Shown here: one piece after another, positions 7,729 to 16,210 of the stretch | How positions within the stretch are numbered: the first letter of the stretch is position 1 | Layout of the letters: each line of letters opens with the position of its first letter | Assembly (NCBI GenBank): GCA_934462705.1 | Contig: CAKSIH010000010.1 | Coordinates: 1-25,019, forward strand | DNA from: an uncultured Eubacteriales bacterium | Lineage (GTDB): Bacteria; Bacillota; Clostridia; Oscillospirales; Acutalibacteraceae | DNA length: 25,019 bases | Reading direction: 5' to 3' | Made by a program: the position numbers and the translations under genes | Notes under the pieces: model-generated | The model's input: only the letters and a program-made list of their open reading frames with translations | What the model was told of the DNA's origin: nothing | Database searches by the model: none

Positions 7729-7875
7729 TTATGTTGTCTTTTTAATTTTATATTTTCCAGGTGGTCTTCCTCGGTAATAAATCAAAGCAGCCCTTTTTAT
7801 CCAAAGCAATAATTTTAAATGGATAAGTTTACGTATCTCTTTATTATATTTACCGTTTAATAAAATATGACTCAT
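7729..7875 (-). CDS. Very small basic protein with an AT-hook-like GRPPGK motif (48 aa)
   Basis: ATG 7875 is six bases behind GGAGG and opens a 48-codon frame: MSHILLNGKYNKEIRKLIHL..., LLWIKRAALIYYRGRPPGKYKIKK. The product is strongly basic, has a probable amphipathic helix in the middle, and ends with RGRPPGK, close to the AT-hook core (Arg-Gly-Arg-Pro) that binds AT-rich minor groove. A terminator hairpin follows 15 bases after the stop. The start follows directly after the stop of a 34-codon frame, so the two may be a bicistron. I do not know the family. A DNA-binding or RNA polymerase-binding accessory is an inference from charge and motif alone. Confidence 0.5.
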   Translation of the reverse strand: MSHILLNGKYNKEIRKLIHLKLLLWIKRAALIYYRGRPPGKYKIKKTT

Positions 7876-7980
7876 TTATATCCTCCTTACACTAGGAGAA
7901 AATGTTTTATCACCAACTTCATTTATTAATTTTAATATAATAGGATATAATTTTTTCATCGTATTATGTCTTACACCCAT
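7876..7980 (-). CDS. Possible tiny gene upstream of the 48-codon gene (34 aa)
   Basis: ATG 7980 opens MGVRHNTMKKLYPIILKLINE..., ending SPSVRRI at a TAA (7876-7878) placed directly before the next ATG. A GAGG sequence lies about ten bases upstream, within the hairpin behind the XRE gene. The product is short and basic with one amphipathic helix. The exact stop-to-start joining and the residue composition favour a real leader or partner gene, but the length is too short for certainty. Confidence 0.38.
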   Translation of the reverse strand: MGVRHNTMKKLYPIILKLINEVGDKTFSPSVRRI

Positions 7981-7985
7981 AAAAA

Positions 7986-8007
7986 AAGGACCTCTACTGA
8001 GATCCTT
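7986..8007 (-). terminator. Terminator or attenuator after the XRE regulator
   Basis: On the minus strand AAGGATCTC (8007-7999) pairs with GAGGTCCTT (7994-7986), with one T-G wobble and a 4-base loop, followed by seven T. It starts three bases after the XRE stop. The 34-codon gene begins just beyond it at 7980, so partial readthrough may feed that gene. Confidence 0.65.
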
Positions 8008-8009
8008 CT

Positions 8010-8345
8010 TCATGCGCCTTTATATTCTATTATATTCTTTAAAATTTCATAAAGATACTCCTGGTCCTTAATACTTAAGGAATTTACCATGTTATAAAAT
8101 TTATTGGGTATCTCATTAGTTGTATCTCCAACAACTATTTTTTCCGTCAAAATTTCTAGCGGAACATCCAACGCTTTCGCAACTTTTTCTATACTTTCTA
8201 ATGTTGCATTCTTTTCTCCTCTTTCAAGCTGTCCAACGTAAGTATTATGAAGCCCTGCTTTATCTGCTAGTTCTTCTTGGCTATATCCTGCACGATTTCG
8301 ATAAGCTCTGATTCTTTCTCCTATAATATTAGCAATATCAGCCAT
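8010..8345 (-). CDS. XRE-family transcriptional repressor
   Basis: A 111-aa regulator with an N-terminal XRE/Cro-CI helix-turn-helix: IGERIRAYRNRAGYSQEELADKAG, then LHNTYVGQLERGEKNATLES (about residues 8-63). The C-terminus (NKFYNMVNSLSIKDQEYLYEILKNI) is a short helical segment probably used for dimerisation. There is no peptidase or metal-binding domain, so it is a compact immunity-type or cargo regulator. ATG 8345 has GAGGGG upstream. A perfect palindrome (8360-8380) lies 15 bases before the start and should be its operator, giving autoregulation and control of the divergent 139-aa gene. It may also control the nearby sulfur/helicase operon, although that promoter lies 9.5 kb away. Confidence 0.85.
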   Translation of the reverse strand: MADIANIIGERIRAYRNRAGYSQEELADKAGLHNTYVGQLERGEKNATLESIEKVAKALDVPLEILTEKIVVGDTTNEIPNKFYNMVNSLSIKDQEYLYEILKNIIEYKGA

Positions 8346-8359
8346 TTAAACACCCCTCT

Positions 8360-8380
8360 ATAAATACTAAAAGTATTTAT
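8360..8380. promoter_or_regulatory. Palindromic operator of the XRE repressor
   Basis: Arms ATAAATACT (8360-8368) and AGTATTTAT (8372-8380) are perfect repeats separated by AAA. The site sits between the XRE start and the divergent promoter. A related single arm, CTATAAATATT, occurs at 8428-8438 next to the divergent -10 box, which would suit two-site repression. Confidence 0.6.
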
Positions 8381-8399
8381 ATTTACTTTAAACAGACTA

Positions 8400-8428
8400 T
8401 TGATATTATATTCAGAGTGTCGTATACT
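8400..8428 (+). promoter_or_regulatory. Sigma-A promoter for the 139-aa gene
   Basis: TTGATA (8400-8405), a 17-base spacer and TATACT (8423-8428) fit the vegetative consensus well. Transcription would begin near 8435, about 50 bases before the ATG at 8485. A minus-strand -10 (TATAAT, 8410-8405) for the XRE gene overlaps it, so the two promoters are likely to compete. Confidence 0.6.
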
Positions 8429-8484
8429 ATAAATATTATTTCAAAAGATTTAACTACTATAATTATTAACAGAGGGATCGTTTT

Positions 8485-8904
8485 ATGAAATTTAAAAGAG
8501 AAAATTTTATATTTAATTATGGAATAGATTTTTCTAAAGAAGATAATTTTAATAATTTAATAGATAACTTAAACGATAACCATAAAAATAAATCTGATAT
8601 TTACTGTGTAAGTGATGAAAACAAGGAAAAACTGTTTAGAATCCGTAACGATTTATTTCTACTAGCTAAACACAATAATGCAAAGGTAACTGTTTGCACT
8701 AATTGGAGAATTCCTTCTTGCTGTATACTAATTGAAGGTAAAGAATTAGATGTCACTGCTCCTGAAACTCAGAGCAAACTTAAAAACATTATGGAAAAAT
8801 CTAGCTCTATTAAATTGAAAGCAAAAAATGATAATTTCTTAATAATAGTTAAAGTAAATATATTTACCAAACTACCTAATAATAAAAAAACTCAAAAAAA
8901 GTAG
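8485..8904 (+). CDS. Unknown 139-aa protein divergent from the XRE repressor
   Basis: ATG 8485 is preceded by GAGGGATCG and a good promoter. The product starts MKFKRENFIFNYGIDFSKED..., is Asn/Lys-rich and acidic early (FNNLIDNLNDNHKNKSD), and has a middle region KVTVCTNWRIPSCCILIEG with three Cys. It ends in a very basic tail (LPNNKKTQKK). I see no signal peptide or membrane helix and cannot name a family. Convergence with the UvrD-like gene, a shared terminator and control by a phage-like repressor place it as a regulated accessory gene. A role as regulator, inhibitor or sensor for the neighbouring operon is only a guess from context. Confidence 0.6.
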   Translation: MKFKRENFIFNYGIDFSKEDNFNNLIDNLNDNHKNKSDIYCVSDENKEKLFRIRNDLFLLAKHNNAKVTVCTNWRIPSCCILIEGKELDVTAPETQSKLKNIMEKSSSIKLKAKNDNFLIIVKVNIFTKLPNNKKTQKK

Positions 8905-8935
8905 TCAGCTTCTTTGACATAGAAACTGACTGCTT
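8899..8935. terminator. Bidirectional terminator between the 139-aa gene and the UvrD-like gene
   Basis: AAGTAGTCAG (8899-8908) pairs with CTGACTGCTT (8926-8935), one wobble pair included, with an A-run on the left and a T-run on the right. It overlaps the stop of the plus-strand gene (8902-8904) and lies two bases from the minus-strand stop at 8937, so it can serve both convergent transcripts. Confidence 0.65.
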
Positions 8936-8936
8936 T

Positions 8937-11000
8937 TCAATTTGTAATGTTAAACTCTCCCGTTTCCAGCAACCATCTTGACCATGATACTACAGGAGTG
9001 TGTAAACTTTTACGTACCTGTTCAAGGGATTTCCTATTTAATAAAATCAGCATATGTTCCGCTCTTGTCATTGCTACATAGAGAATTCTTAGTTCCTCCT
9101 CCATCTGTTCTTTCATTTTTCCATGTAATAAAATATCATAGTCTCTATCTATATTTTTAAAATTCTCACTTATAAATCCGCGGTTAATTCCAAATTTGTA
9201 AGAAAGATTATTGTCATTCTGAAAAATAATGTTGGGTTTGACACTTTTCCTATTTATCATTAAATCGCAGTTAGGTATGATAACAACTGGAAACTTTAAT
9301 CCTTTAGCTTTGTGAATTGAATATACAGATACAACACCATTTGATAATTCCTTAGTTTGAACTTCAGCTTCATCTTCCTCTTTTGATGAAGAAATCATAG
9401 AATTTAGATATTTTAGAAACTGTAGTGGCTGAGTCCATTCTGAATTTGGCAAAGATCTGGCTTTATCTTTAAGTTTTAAAAGATTTGCTATTGGTTGAAT
9501 CTGATTCTTAAATTTCAAATATTCAATAATATGAGTTTTATCATATATGTACTCTAAAATATTTTCTACAGATAAAGTCCGAAATATTTCATCAAAAGTT
9601 ATATGGTCGTTGCTTTGCATTAGTGAATGATAATAACATGTAAATTTTAATTCTTCAGTATTAAGTTTGCCCTTATAAATAATTTCATTGAAAAGTTTAA
9701 ATGTATCAATAATTTCAATTTTCTTAAAATAACTAGTACCTCCAATAGCCTCAACAGGGATATTGGCAAACCTTAATTGCTTTGCGACAGCGTCAACAGC
9801 ATAATTCCGTCTACATAAAACTGCAATATCTCCATATCCGAACTTTTTGCCATGGGTACCGGATTCAAATATAATATTATGGATAATGGAAGCTATATTT
9901 TTTCCAAACTCTATATGCAGAGGCTTTTCATACACATCTTCAGTTTTTGCAGATACTAATTTTTGAAAAGGAAAATTGAGTTTTTCGCCTTCAAACTTGA
10001 AGTTGCAGGCAAATATATCGTTAATTTGTTTTAACAGAACAGGATCTGTACGATAATCGGTAGATAACTCATTTTCAGATGATGCTTCAGCTAATTTCTC
10101 AATTCGACTTATATTTTTTACATCTGCACCTCTAAATTCATATATGCTTTGTTTTTCGTCACCTATCATAAAAACTTTTATGCCGGCATCAACCATGCAC
10201 TTCATCAGTTCAATTTGCTCTAAATTTGTATCCTGTACTTCATCTATAAAAACATATTCATATTGATTTGATATTTTTTCAGCTGCGCCTTTGTCTTTAA
10301 GAAGGAAACAGACAGACGGTATAAGGTCACCTACTTCTAGTACATTTCTTTCCTTTTTTGCTTTAATAATGTCCTTCTCAGCACAATAACATATTTCAAT
10401 TAATAAATTTTTAAATGCATTGAAAAATTCATTATCATCTTTTGTAAATTCAAACTTTGAAATAAATTGATCGTCAATAGGTATGCCTTTATTTTTCAAA
10501 GTATTTGTAAATTTCAGGATTAGATTAATTATTTTATATTGTGGTATTCCTTTAAACAACAGATTATCGTTATTTTCATTAACATACCTGGTTATTGTAT
10601 TTACACGTTCTTCTCTAAATGACTTTATTTTAAAGTTAGGAGAAATATTTTTTACAATTCCATAATTTCTGAGAATCCTATCACAAAATGCGTGGATTGT
10701 AGAAATATCAAACATGTTATAAGATTCAAGCTGATCACGCAAATGGCTATCACTTGTTTCCACCCATTTATCGTAAATGCTGCTCATAAGCCTTGATTTC
10801 ATTTCATCTGCTGCTTTATTTGTAAAAGTTATTATTGCAAACTTTTCAAGATTAGAATTTTTATCTTTAATTAAAATATGTATTACTTTTTCTAGAAGAA
10901 CATGAGTTTTGCCTGTACCGGCTCCAGCCTTTAGCAGTTTTGGGTAAGTGTTATCTTCAATAATATCTTTTTGCTTTGAATTGAGTTTAATTTCTTTCAT
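8937..11000 (-). CDS. UvrD/PcrA/AddA-type SF1 DNA helicase, last gene of the sulfur/helicase operon
   Basis: A 687-aa superfamily 1A helicase. Motif I is AGAGTGKT (25-32), then ITFTNKAADEMKSRL (motif Ia), FDISTIHAFCDRIL, VFIDEVQDTNLEQ (motif II), MIGDEKQSIYEFRGAD (motif III), a late VYSIHKAKGLKFPVVIIP (motif V) and EELRILYVAMTRAEH (motif VI). The IHAFC sequence and overall layout lie closer to RecB/AddA than to PcrA. It ends near motif VI, lacking the ~400-residue C-terminal nuclease domain of AddA, so cutting would have to come from the AddB-like partner. ATG 11000 overlaps the partner's stop (ATGA-type overlap), which argues for coupled translation and a complex. Predicted role: 3'-5' translocation on DNA in processing or defence. 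Confidence 0.88.
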   Translation of the reverse strand: MKEIKLNSKQKDIIEDNTYPKLLKAGAGTGKTHVLLEKVIHILIKDKNSNLEKFAIITFTNKAADEMKSRLMSSIYDKWVETSDSHLRDQLESYNMFDISTIHAFCDRILRNYGIVKNISPNFKIKSFREERVNTITRYVNENNDNLLFKGIPQYKIINLILKFTNTLKNKGIPIDDQFISKFEFTKDDNEFFNAFKNLLIEICYCAEKDIIKAKKERNVLEVGDLIPSVCFLLKDKGAAEKISNQYEYVFIDEVQDTNLEQIELMKCMVDAGIKVFMIGDEKQSIYEFRGADVKNISRIEKLAEASSENELSTDYRTDPVLLKQINDIFACNFKFEGEKLNFPFQKLVSAKTEDVYEKPLHIEFGKNIASIIHNIIFESGTHGKKFGYGDIAVLCRRNYAVDAVAKQLRFANIPVEAIGGTSYFKKIEIIDTFKLFNEIIYKGKLNTEELKFTCYYHSLMQSNDHITFDEIFRTLSVENILEYIYDKTHIIEYLKFKNQIQPIANLLKLKDKARSLPNSEWTQPLQFLKYLNSMISSSKEEDEAEVQTKELSNGVVSVYSIHKAKGLKFPVVIIPNCDLMINRKSVKPNIIFQNDNNLSYKFGINRGFISENFKNIDRDYDILLHGKMKEQMEEELRILYVAMTRAEHMLILLNRKSLEQVRKSLHTPVVSWSRWLLETGEFNITN

Positions 11001-14000
11001 AGACTATCCGACCTCGCTTTACAGGTTTCTTCAAGTCTGCAATAAGTACAGAATTTACTCGGCATTGCTTTTGCCTTTGAAAAGTCATACTTTCTAATTT
11101 CTCGTACAAGACTATCAGTTCTTTTTATTCCATCCTTTTCAAATCTTACACTGTCAAATTGAATATTAACTTTACCGATAATTTTCATAACAAGATTTAC
11201 TCTATCACAATCCGCTCCATTAATGTTGAGACACTTTATCATATCATTATAATGTTTTAATGGTTTGCTCTCGCTATCAGTAGTTTTCAAAACCAGAAAA
11301 TCTATATAAATATCATTTTGAGATATTCTATTTGTCATACTATCCATATCAAATACTTTAGTGTCATAATCAAGTGTAAGATCGTAGTCGTACCCTTTAT
11401 ATACCTTTTGAATTTTAGGAGATACAACCGTAAAGGTTGAACCTTTAATGCTTTTCTCGCAAATATCGTTTATAAATTTGCTTATTTTTTCAAAAACAAT
11501 CCTTTTTATGTCATTTAGATCATATGCGTTAAATATGTCAAACAGCGGTATATGCTTAGCATGTACATTAGACAGTATATCCTTGCAAACTTCTAAAGCA
11601 TCTTTTCCTGGAACTTTATATACCTTTTTATTTAGCCTATTATACTTTTTAAACTCATTTAATACGCTTGAAAATAGCACCGCAACAAAATAGAATTGGA
11701 ATTGATGCTTTGTATAATAAAATAAAGGCATTGATTCACTTGTGTAATAATATAACTTAGGACAAAGTTTAAACTCAGCCAGTTCATTTAATGAATAATT
11801 GCTTTTAGATTTAAATTGATTACTCGGCACCCTTTTACTATTGAAGTCTAAAGCGATTTTCTGACTTTTCTGTCTAGGTGATATCCATGCATTTTCACTT
11901 TTAAAAGTTGTCCATATATCTTTAATGTATAAGGAGGGACTAAATTTAGTCTGATCCTCCTTTTCTGTCATTGTAATTATAAGTTCTTCATCAGTAAAAT
12001 CAAGTAGATTCTTAAATAGATACTGTTCAAGTTTTAAATGAGATTTAAGGCCGTTTAAATCCGATGGTTTTTTACATATTTTATATTCAGGTAACGTCAA
12101 TATATCAAGAATATCTCTACTATTAAAAGGAAAATCCTTTTTATATTTTCTTGGATAATTATTTGATTCATTCATTGGGAAGAAGCAAACTTTATAGTGT
12201 TTCATATTTTCTAAGTTTGCAATATTCAATACTAACCCTGTTTTTTCTTCTAGTTCAATTTCTCTTTCAATATCACTTATCATTGCTCTTAAACTTTGAG
12301 CAAAGTACTTAGCACTCACATTTTTAATTATAGCGCTGTCCATTTTTTCTAAAGACTCAAGTAAATAGGCAATTATTGTTTTTTCTATTTCATTTTCTTC
12401 ATTTTTATCGGAGTCATCATATTTAATTACAGATTTTTTTAATGCATCAATGTGCTCTTTTATTCCACCAGATACTTTATTAATCGTATCAATTAAATTT
12501 GATAAAGATAGCAGAATTCCCTTTATAAAATTCAAAGAGTCTCCACTGACAAAACGAAGTGGATGGTACTTTAAAAGATAGTCCTCATCAGCTAAGCTCT
12601 TCATATTTAATAAATTATCAATTATTTTTATCCATTCATCTATGGATTTACTGCTTTCAAAAAATATTTCTATTCTTTTAAATTCACTCAAATATTCATC
12701 CCATTTAGTTCCATCATTTATGCTATGGTGCCAATTTGAATAAAGTATGGTTTTAAATTTTTCAATACTGATTCCATTCAGAAGAATATCATATATCTCT
12801 AAAATATACTGGACAATAGGATAAGAAGCCAATGGCTTTATAAATTCTCTGCTGATTTTCATGTGTTCAAAGGTTTCATCAAATAGCATAGATTTTTCTT
12901 TATATGTAAGTGCTTCTCCGCTGGTATAGTACACTTCAGAATCTAAAAAATCATTCTTTCTATAATAGATATTTTTAAAATCTATCTTGATGGGTTTAAA
13001 TTTGCATTTCTCATCAAGATATGTATTGCCTTTAAAAATAAATACCCCGATTTCTTTTAACAGTGCAGATATCCTTGCCTCATATCCACCTTTAGTAACC
13101 ACTAAAGCAATGTCATCCTTTAAGTATCTTCTAATTTTATCTTCATTGTCTCCGCAAGCTTTTTGTATTTTACTGCTGATTTGTTCTACAATATATCTCC
13201 ACTCAGATTCTCTATTGAAGAAAGGCTTTATAATTTGTATTGATCCATCTTTAAAAAGGTTAGATACATCCTCTTTTCTTGCATTTAAAACAGCGGGGTA
13301 TGTATTTCTTAAAAAGTCTAAAGCCGTATTATTATAAATTTCTTTGAAGTTCATTTGCGGTGATTTATATTGCTCTTCTAATTCATCAAAAAGAGGTTTA
13401 AATAAATATGAGTTCAAATAATCATCTGTTATTTTATTGTTAATCTTAGCTGTAAGATACACATTTTTTCCAACTTTGAGAGCTGCCTTAATTACGTATT
13501 TTTGAATATCTGTGAGAAATAGAAATCCATCTAATACAACTATGTCATAATTTTCTAGGTATTCTTTAATAGCTTGTTTTTTTAGATTATTAACTGTTTC
13601 CATTCCATGCGTTGCTTTAATGTCATCTGCAAGTATTTTCAGAGTCTGAGTACCCAAATTATTTGAGCGAAGCTCATCAATAATCTTTTTAAATTCTCTA
13701 TACAAAGAAAATAATATCACTTCAAACTCGGTGTGATTTTGTTCTATCAATTCTATAGTTTCAGAATGAATTGATATATCGTAAAATAAAAGAAAATCAA
13801 AAAAGTTAAATATTTGATGCCGCAAATCATTGAAAGTATTCTCAGTTAGAATTGATATTTTATCACTATGATTTTCAAAATAATACTTTATTAATTTAAA
13901 AAGTATGTACTTCTGATCGGAGGATTTAATGCATTTATCACTTTCATATATATCCTTACCGATGGTTTTTATAAATTCTGAAAACGTTACTAAATAATTA

Positions 14001-14155
14001 TTAGTAACACTTAAATCACCGTCAAAAAGGCGCAGTTTTTTAAGATTCTGTGTAGCGCAGATGTGAAGACATCTACCTTTTTCAAAAACCTCATTTAACT
14101 GTGTAATCAAATTGTCATCACACAAGTCTCTGCTGCTTAATATATGAAGTGGCAT
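10997..14155 (-). CDS. AddB-like protein with C-terminal PD-(D/E)XK-type/Fe-S region
   Basis: This 1052-aa protein has the architecture of AddB, the nuclease partner of AddA. The N-terminus includes LHICATQNLKKLRLF...YLVTFSEFIK, like AddB, but no Walker A GKT is visible. A middle RecC/AddB-like part follows. At the C-terminus C798 (LAEFKLCPKLYYY) pairs over distance with C1036, C1039 and C1045 (FCTYCRLEETC). This is the split four-Cys pattern that holds a 4Fe-4S cluster around the RecB-type nuclease core of AddB and Cas4. The expected Asp/Glu-x-Lys catalytic motif is not clear: IYIDFLVLKTTD stands where DYKT would be expected, so the nuclease may be diverged or inactive. It starts at ATG 14155 behind AGGAG, 11 bases after the cysteine desulfurase stop. 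It is not a housekeeping AddB by context. Confidence 0.75.
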   Translation of the reverse strand: MPLHILSSRDLCDDNLITQLNEVFEKGRCLHICATQNLKKLRLFDGDLSVTNNYLVTFSEFIKTIGKDIYESDKCIKSSDQKYILFKLIKYYFENHSDKISILTENTFNDLRHQIFNFFDFLLFYDISIHSETIELIEQNHTEFEVILFSLYREFKKIIDELRSNNLGTQTLKILADDIKATHGMETVNNLKKQAIKEYLENYDIVVLDGFLFLTDIQKYVIKAALKVGKNVYLTAKINNKITDDYLNSYLFKPLFDELEEQYKSPQMNFKEIYNNTALDFLRNTYPAVLNARKEDVSNLFKDGSIQIIKPFFNRESEWRYIVEQISSKIQKACGDNEDKIRRYLKDDIALVVTKGGYEARISALLKEIGVFIFKGNTYLDEKCKFKPIKIDFKNIYYRKNDFLDSEVYYTSGEALTYKEKSMLFDETFEHMKISREFIKPLASYPIVQYILEIYDILLNGISIEKFKTILYSNWHHSINDGTKWDEYLSEFKRIEIFFESSKSIDEWIKIIDNLLNMKSLADEDYLLKYHPLRFVSGDSLNFIKGILLSLSNLIDTINKVSGGIKEHIDALKKSVIKYDDSDKNEENEIEKTIIAYLLESLEKMDSAIIKNVSAKYFAQSLRAMISDIEREIELEEKTGLVLNIANLENMKHYKVCFFPMNESNNYPRKYKKDFPFNSRDILDILTLPEYKICKKPSDLNGLKSHLKLEQYLFKNLLDFTDEELIITMTEKEDQTKFSPSLYIKDIWTTFKSENAWISPRQKSQKIALDFNSKRVPSNQFKSKSNYSLNELAEFKLCPKLYYYTSESMPLFYYTKHQFQFYFVAVLFSSVLNEFKKYNRLNKKVYKVPGKDALEVCKDILSNVHAKHIPLFDIFNAYDLNDIKRIVFEKISKFINDICEKSIKGSTFTVVSPKIQKVYKGYDYDLTLDYDTKVFDMDSMTNRISQNDIYIDFLVLKTTDSESKPLKHYNDMIKCLNINGADCDRVNLVMKIIGKVNIQFDSVRFEKDGIKRTDSLVREIRKYDFSKAKAMPSKFCTYCRLEETCKARSDSL

Positions 14156-14166
14156 TAAATCAACTC

Positions 14167-15318
14167 CTAACTGTTATCATAAATATATTTTAAATCCTCC
14201 CTCAGATTAATAATATCTTCATCCGTGTTAAAGTAAGAAATGCTAAATCTCACAGTTCCAGAAGGGAATGTTCCAAGAAAATTATGAGCTAATGGCGCAC
14301 AATGAAGTCCTGTTCTGACTGCCATTCCTCTTTTGTTTAAGATTTGACCGACATTATCAGGTGAATATCCACTGAACAAACAAGAAACTACACCTATTCC
14401 GCCATTATTATCTCCAACGATTTTGATATTGCTAAATTCTCTTATACAGTCTTTCAAACCCTGTGTTAAGTGTTGTTCTTTTTTCCTTATATTTTTTATG
14501 CCGATTTTATTGATCCAATCAATAGATGCGTTAAGTCCTGCTATAGACAGTACGTTTAGACTTCCTGCTTCATATCTTGATTCACCATATAGCGGCATAT
14601 CATGATTTGCAGAGCCGATTCCTGTGCCTCCAAAATATAAAGGCGAAATCATATTATCTTTTTTCATAATAAACCCCGCAACACCAAATGGAGCGTACAA
14701 AGTTTTATGCCCTGCAAACACCACATAATCAATATTTGATTCTGAAACATTCAAATCCACTAAGCCGGCAGTTTGAGAACAGTCTGTAATTGTGATACAG
14801 TCATATTTCTTTGCAAGTTTTGCTATTGTTTGAATTGGCGTTATAAGTCCACAAACGTTACTTGCATGAGTCATAATTAAAACATCTGGTTTTTTACTTT
14901 GAAATTGCTTGTTTACCGATTCTGCACAATATTTTAAAATGTCTCTCGCTAAATTTATTACAATTATATCAAAATTATATATTTTTTGCAAGTGATATAA
15001 TGGTCTTAACACTGCATTATGTTCAAAGTGAGTAATATAAACGTTTTTTACTTTCCTATAATCAATTCCCATAATGACGGTATTTAAAGCTATTGTAGCG
15101 GACGGCGTAAACACTGTCTGATATTTATTTTCAGAACAATGAAAAAGATTAAGCAGCTTATTTCTTGTATCTTTCACAAGATTACTGCTTTGACTTGATT
15201 GACTATAGTTTCCTCTCCCTGAATTAAAAACGCCTGTTCTATTAAATTTATCCATGAAATCATAAACTTCTAATGGCTTTGGGTAAGTCGTTGCAGCATT
15301 ATCAAGATATATTGGCAT
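14167..15318 (-). CDS. Cysteine desulfurase (class V aminotransferase fold)
   Basis: A 383-aa PLP enzyme. The start MPIYLDNAATTYPKP is the substrate-binding DNAATT motif. HASNVCG and TDCSQTAG contact PLP, AGHKTLYAPFG holds the Schiff-base Lys, and RTGLHCAPLAH carries the catalytic Cys that takes the persulfide. The GLHCAPLAH...GTFPSGTVRFSISYFNTDEDI ending is that of the EF2568-like cysteine desulfurase family rather than classical IscS. Expected reaction: L-cysteine to L-alanine with transfer of sulfane sulfur to the Cys. It lies directly between the ATP-PPase-containing pair and the AddB-like gene (gaps of 7 and 11 bases). It is therefore likely to supply sulfur to the DndC-like protein, as DndA or SspA does in phosphorothioation, rather than to serve general Fe-S assembly. 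GGAGG lies upstream of ATG 15318. Confidence 0.88.
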   Translation of the reverse strand: MPIYLDNAATTYPKPLEVYDFMDKFNRTGVFNSGRGNYSQSSQSSNLVKDTRNKLLNLFHCSENKYQTVFTPSATIALNTVIMGIDYRKVKNVYITHFEHNAVLRPLYHLQKIYNFDIIVINLARDILKYCAESVNKQFQSKKPDVLIMTHASNVCGLITPIQTIAKLAKKYDCITITDCSQTAGLVDLNVSESNIDYVVFAGHKTLYAPFGVAGFIMKKDNMISPLYFGGTGIGSANHDMPLYGESRYEAGSLNVLSIAGLNASIDWINKIGIKNIRKKEQHLTQGLKDCIREFSNIKIVGDNNGGIGVVSCLFSGYSPDNVGQILNKRGMAVRTGLHCAPLAHNFLGTFPSGTVRFSISYFNTDEDIINLREDLKYIYDNS

Positions 15319-15325
15319 AGACTAA

Positions 15326-16210
15326 TTACCTCCTTACATTTACTAACAGATCAAGTAAAACCTGCCTTTTTTGATTTGCAGTTAATGAATTTTCATATTC
15401 ACAAAGGTAATGTTCAAATTCACTGTACATCATTTTTGCATTACCATCATAGTCTGCTCCTTCAAATTCTGCGTATAATGCTTTATCTGCATTTTCTGTG
15501 TATAAGATTTCATAAAGCTTGCCACTGTTTTTTGCAGGGTATGTGTATTTTTCAATAGTCTGTTTCATATCCTTCAATTTGCTTATAAATATTTCAGGGC
15601 TGTTCTCTTTAAAATCTTCAATTCTTATTCCGCAAATTAATAAAGACAGCTCTTCAAGAAAACTGTCATCTTTATGCTCATTAATTATCTTAAATAAATT
15701 ATCTTCTCCATTATCAAATAAATGTTTTTTTGTTTTTTCCGGTAATGAATCATACCAATTCCTCATAGCTAAAAATAAATCACTATCAGAGGTTCCCCAG
15801 AGCTTACAAATCTCCAAAATTAAAGTAGATTTTATTTCATTTATTACATTTTCAAGTTCTTTTTTCGCATCTATAATACATTTAAATGTCTTATCATAGT
15901 CGTCTGTTAAAAATATCTCCGGCAATTTTTTTAGAATATATGCGTGAAATTCTATTTCTGGATTTTTAAGACTGTTTCTAAATAAAATCGTACTAGCAGT
16001 TAAGTTTCTATAATTTCCATTGCCAGTATAGACTTTATCGCTTACAGCTGCATATCTTGGCAGGGAATACAGCCAAGCTTGCATAGCCGTTAAAACTGAA
16101 TTTGTATTTTCTGAATCTAAATATCCCTCAAATAAATCTTCTAAATTACTAATGAAATTAATTGTTTTTTCATCTTTAAATGCTTGCAAAGTTTCAATAT
16201 CAATCTGCAT
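15326..16210 (-). CDS. Unknown helical 294-aa protein between the DndC-like and desulfurase genes
   Basis: I prefer ATG 16210 (MQIDIETLQAFKDEK), which has AAGGGGTG seven bases upstream and overlaps the DndC-like stop by 11 bases; a longer start at 16237 has no better ribosome site. The protein looks fully helical and cytosolic. It contains a weak internal repeat: MQAWLYSLP at residues 43-51 and MRNWYDSLP at 149-157, each followed by basic residues, about 106 residues apart. This suggests two copies of one helical module. No catalytic motif is visible and I do not recognise the family. Position suggests an obligate partner of the DndC-like enzyme, such as a substrate-recognition or scaffold subunit (inference). 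It is the best marker gene for finding other copies of this operon. Confidence 0.65.
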   Translation of the reverse strand: MQIDIETLQAFKDEKTINFISNLEDLFEGYLDSENTNSVLTAMQAWLYSLPRYAAVSDKVYTGNGNYRNLTASTILFRNSLKNPEIEFHAYILKKLPEIFLTDDYDKTFKCIIDAKKELENVINEIKSTLILEICKLWGTSDSDLFLAMRNWYDSLPEKTKKHLFDNGEDNLFKIINEHKDDSFLEELSLLICGIRIEDFKENSPEIFISKLKDMKQTIEKYTYPAKNSGKLYEILYTENADKALYAEFEGADYDGNAKMMYSEFEHYLCEYENSLTANQKRQVLLDLLVNVRR

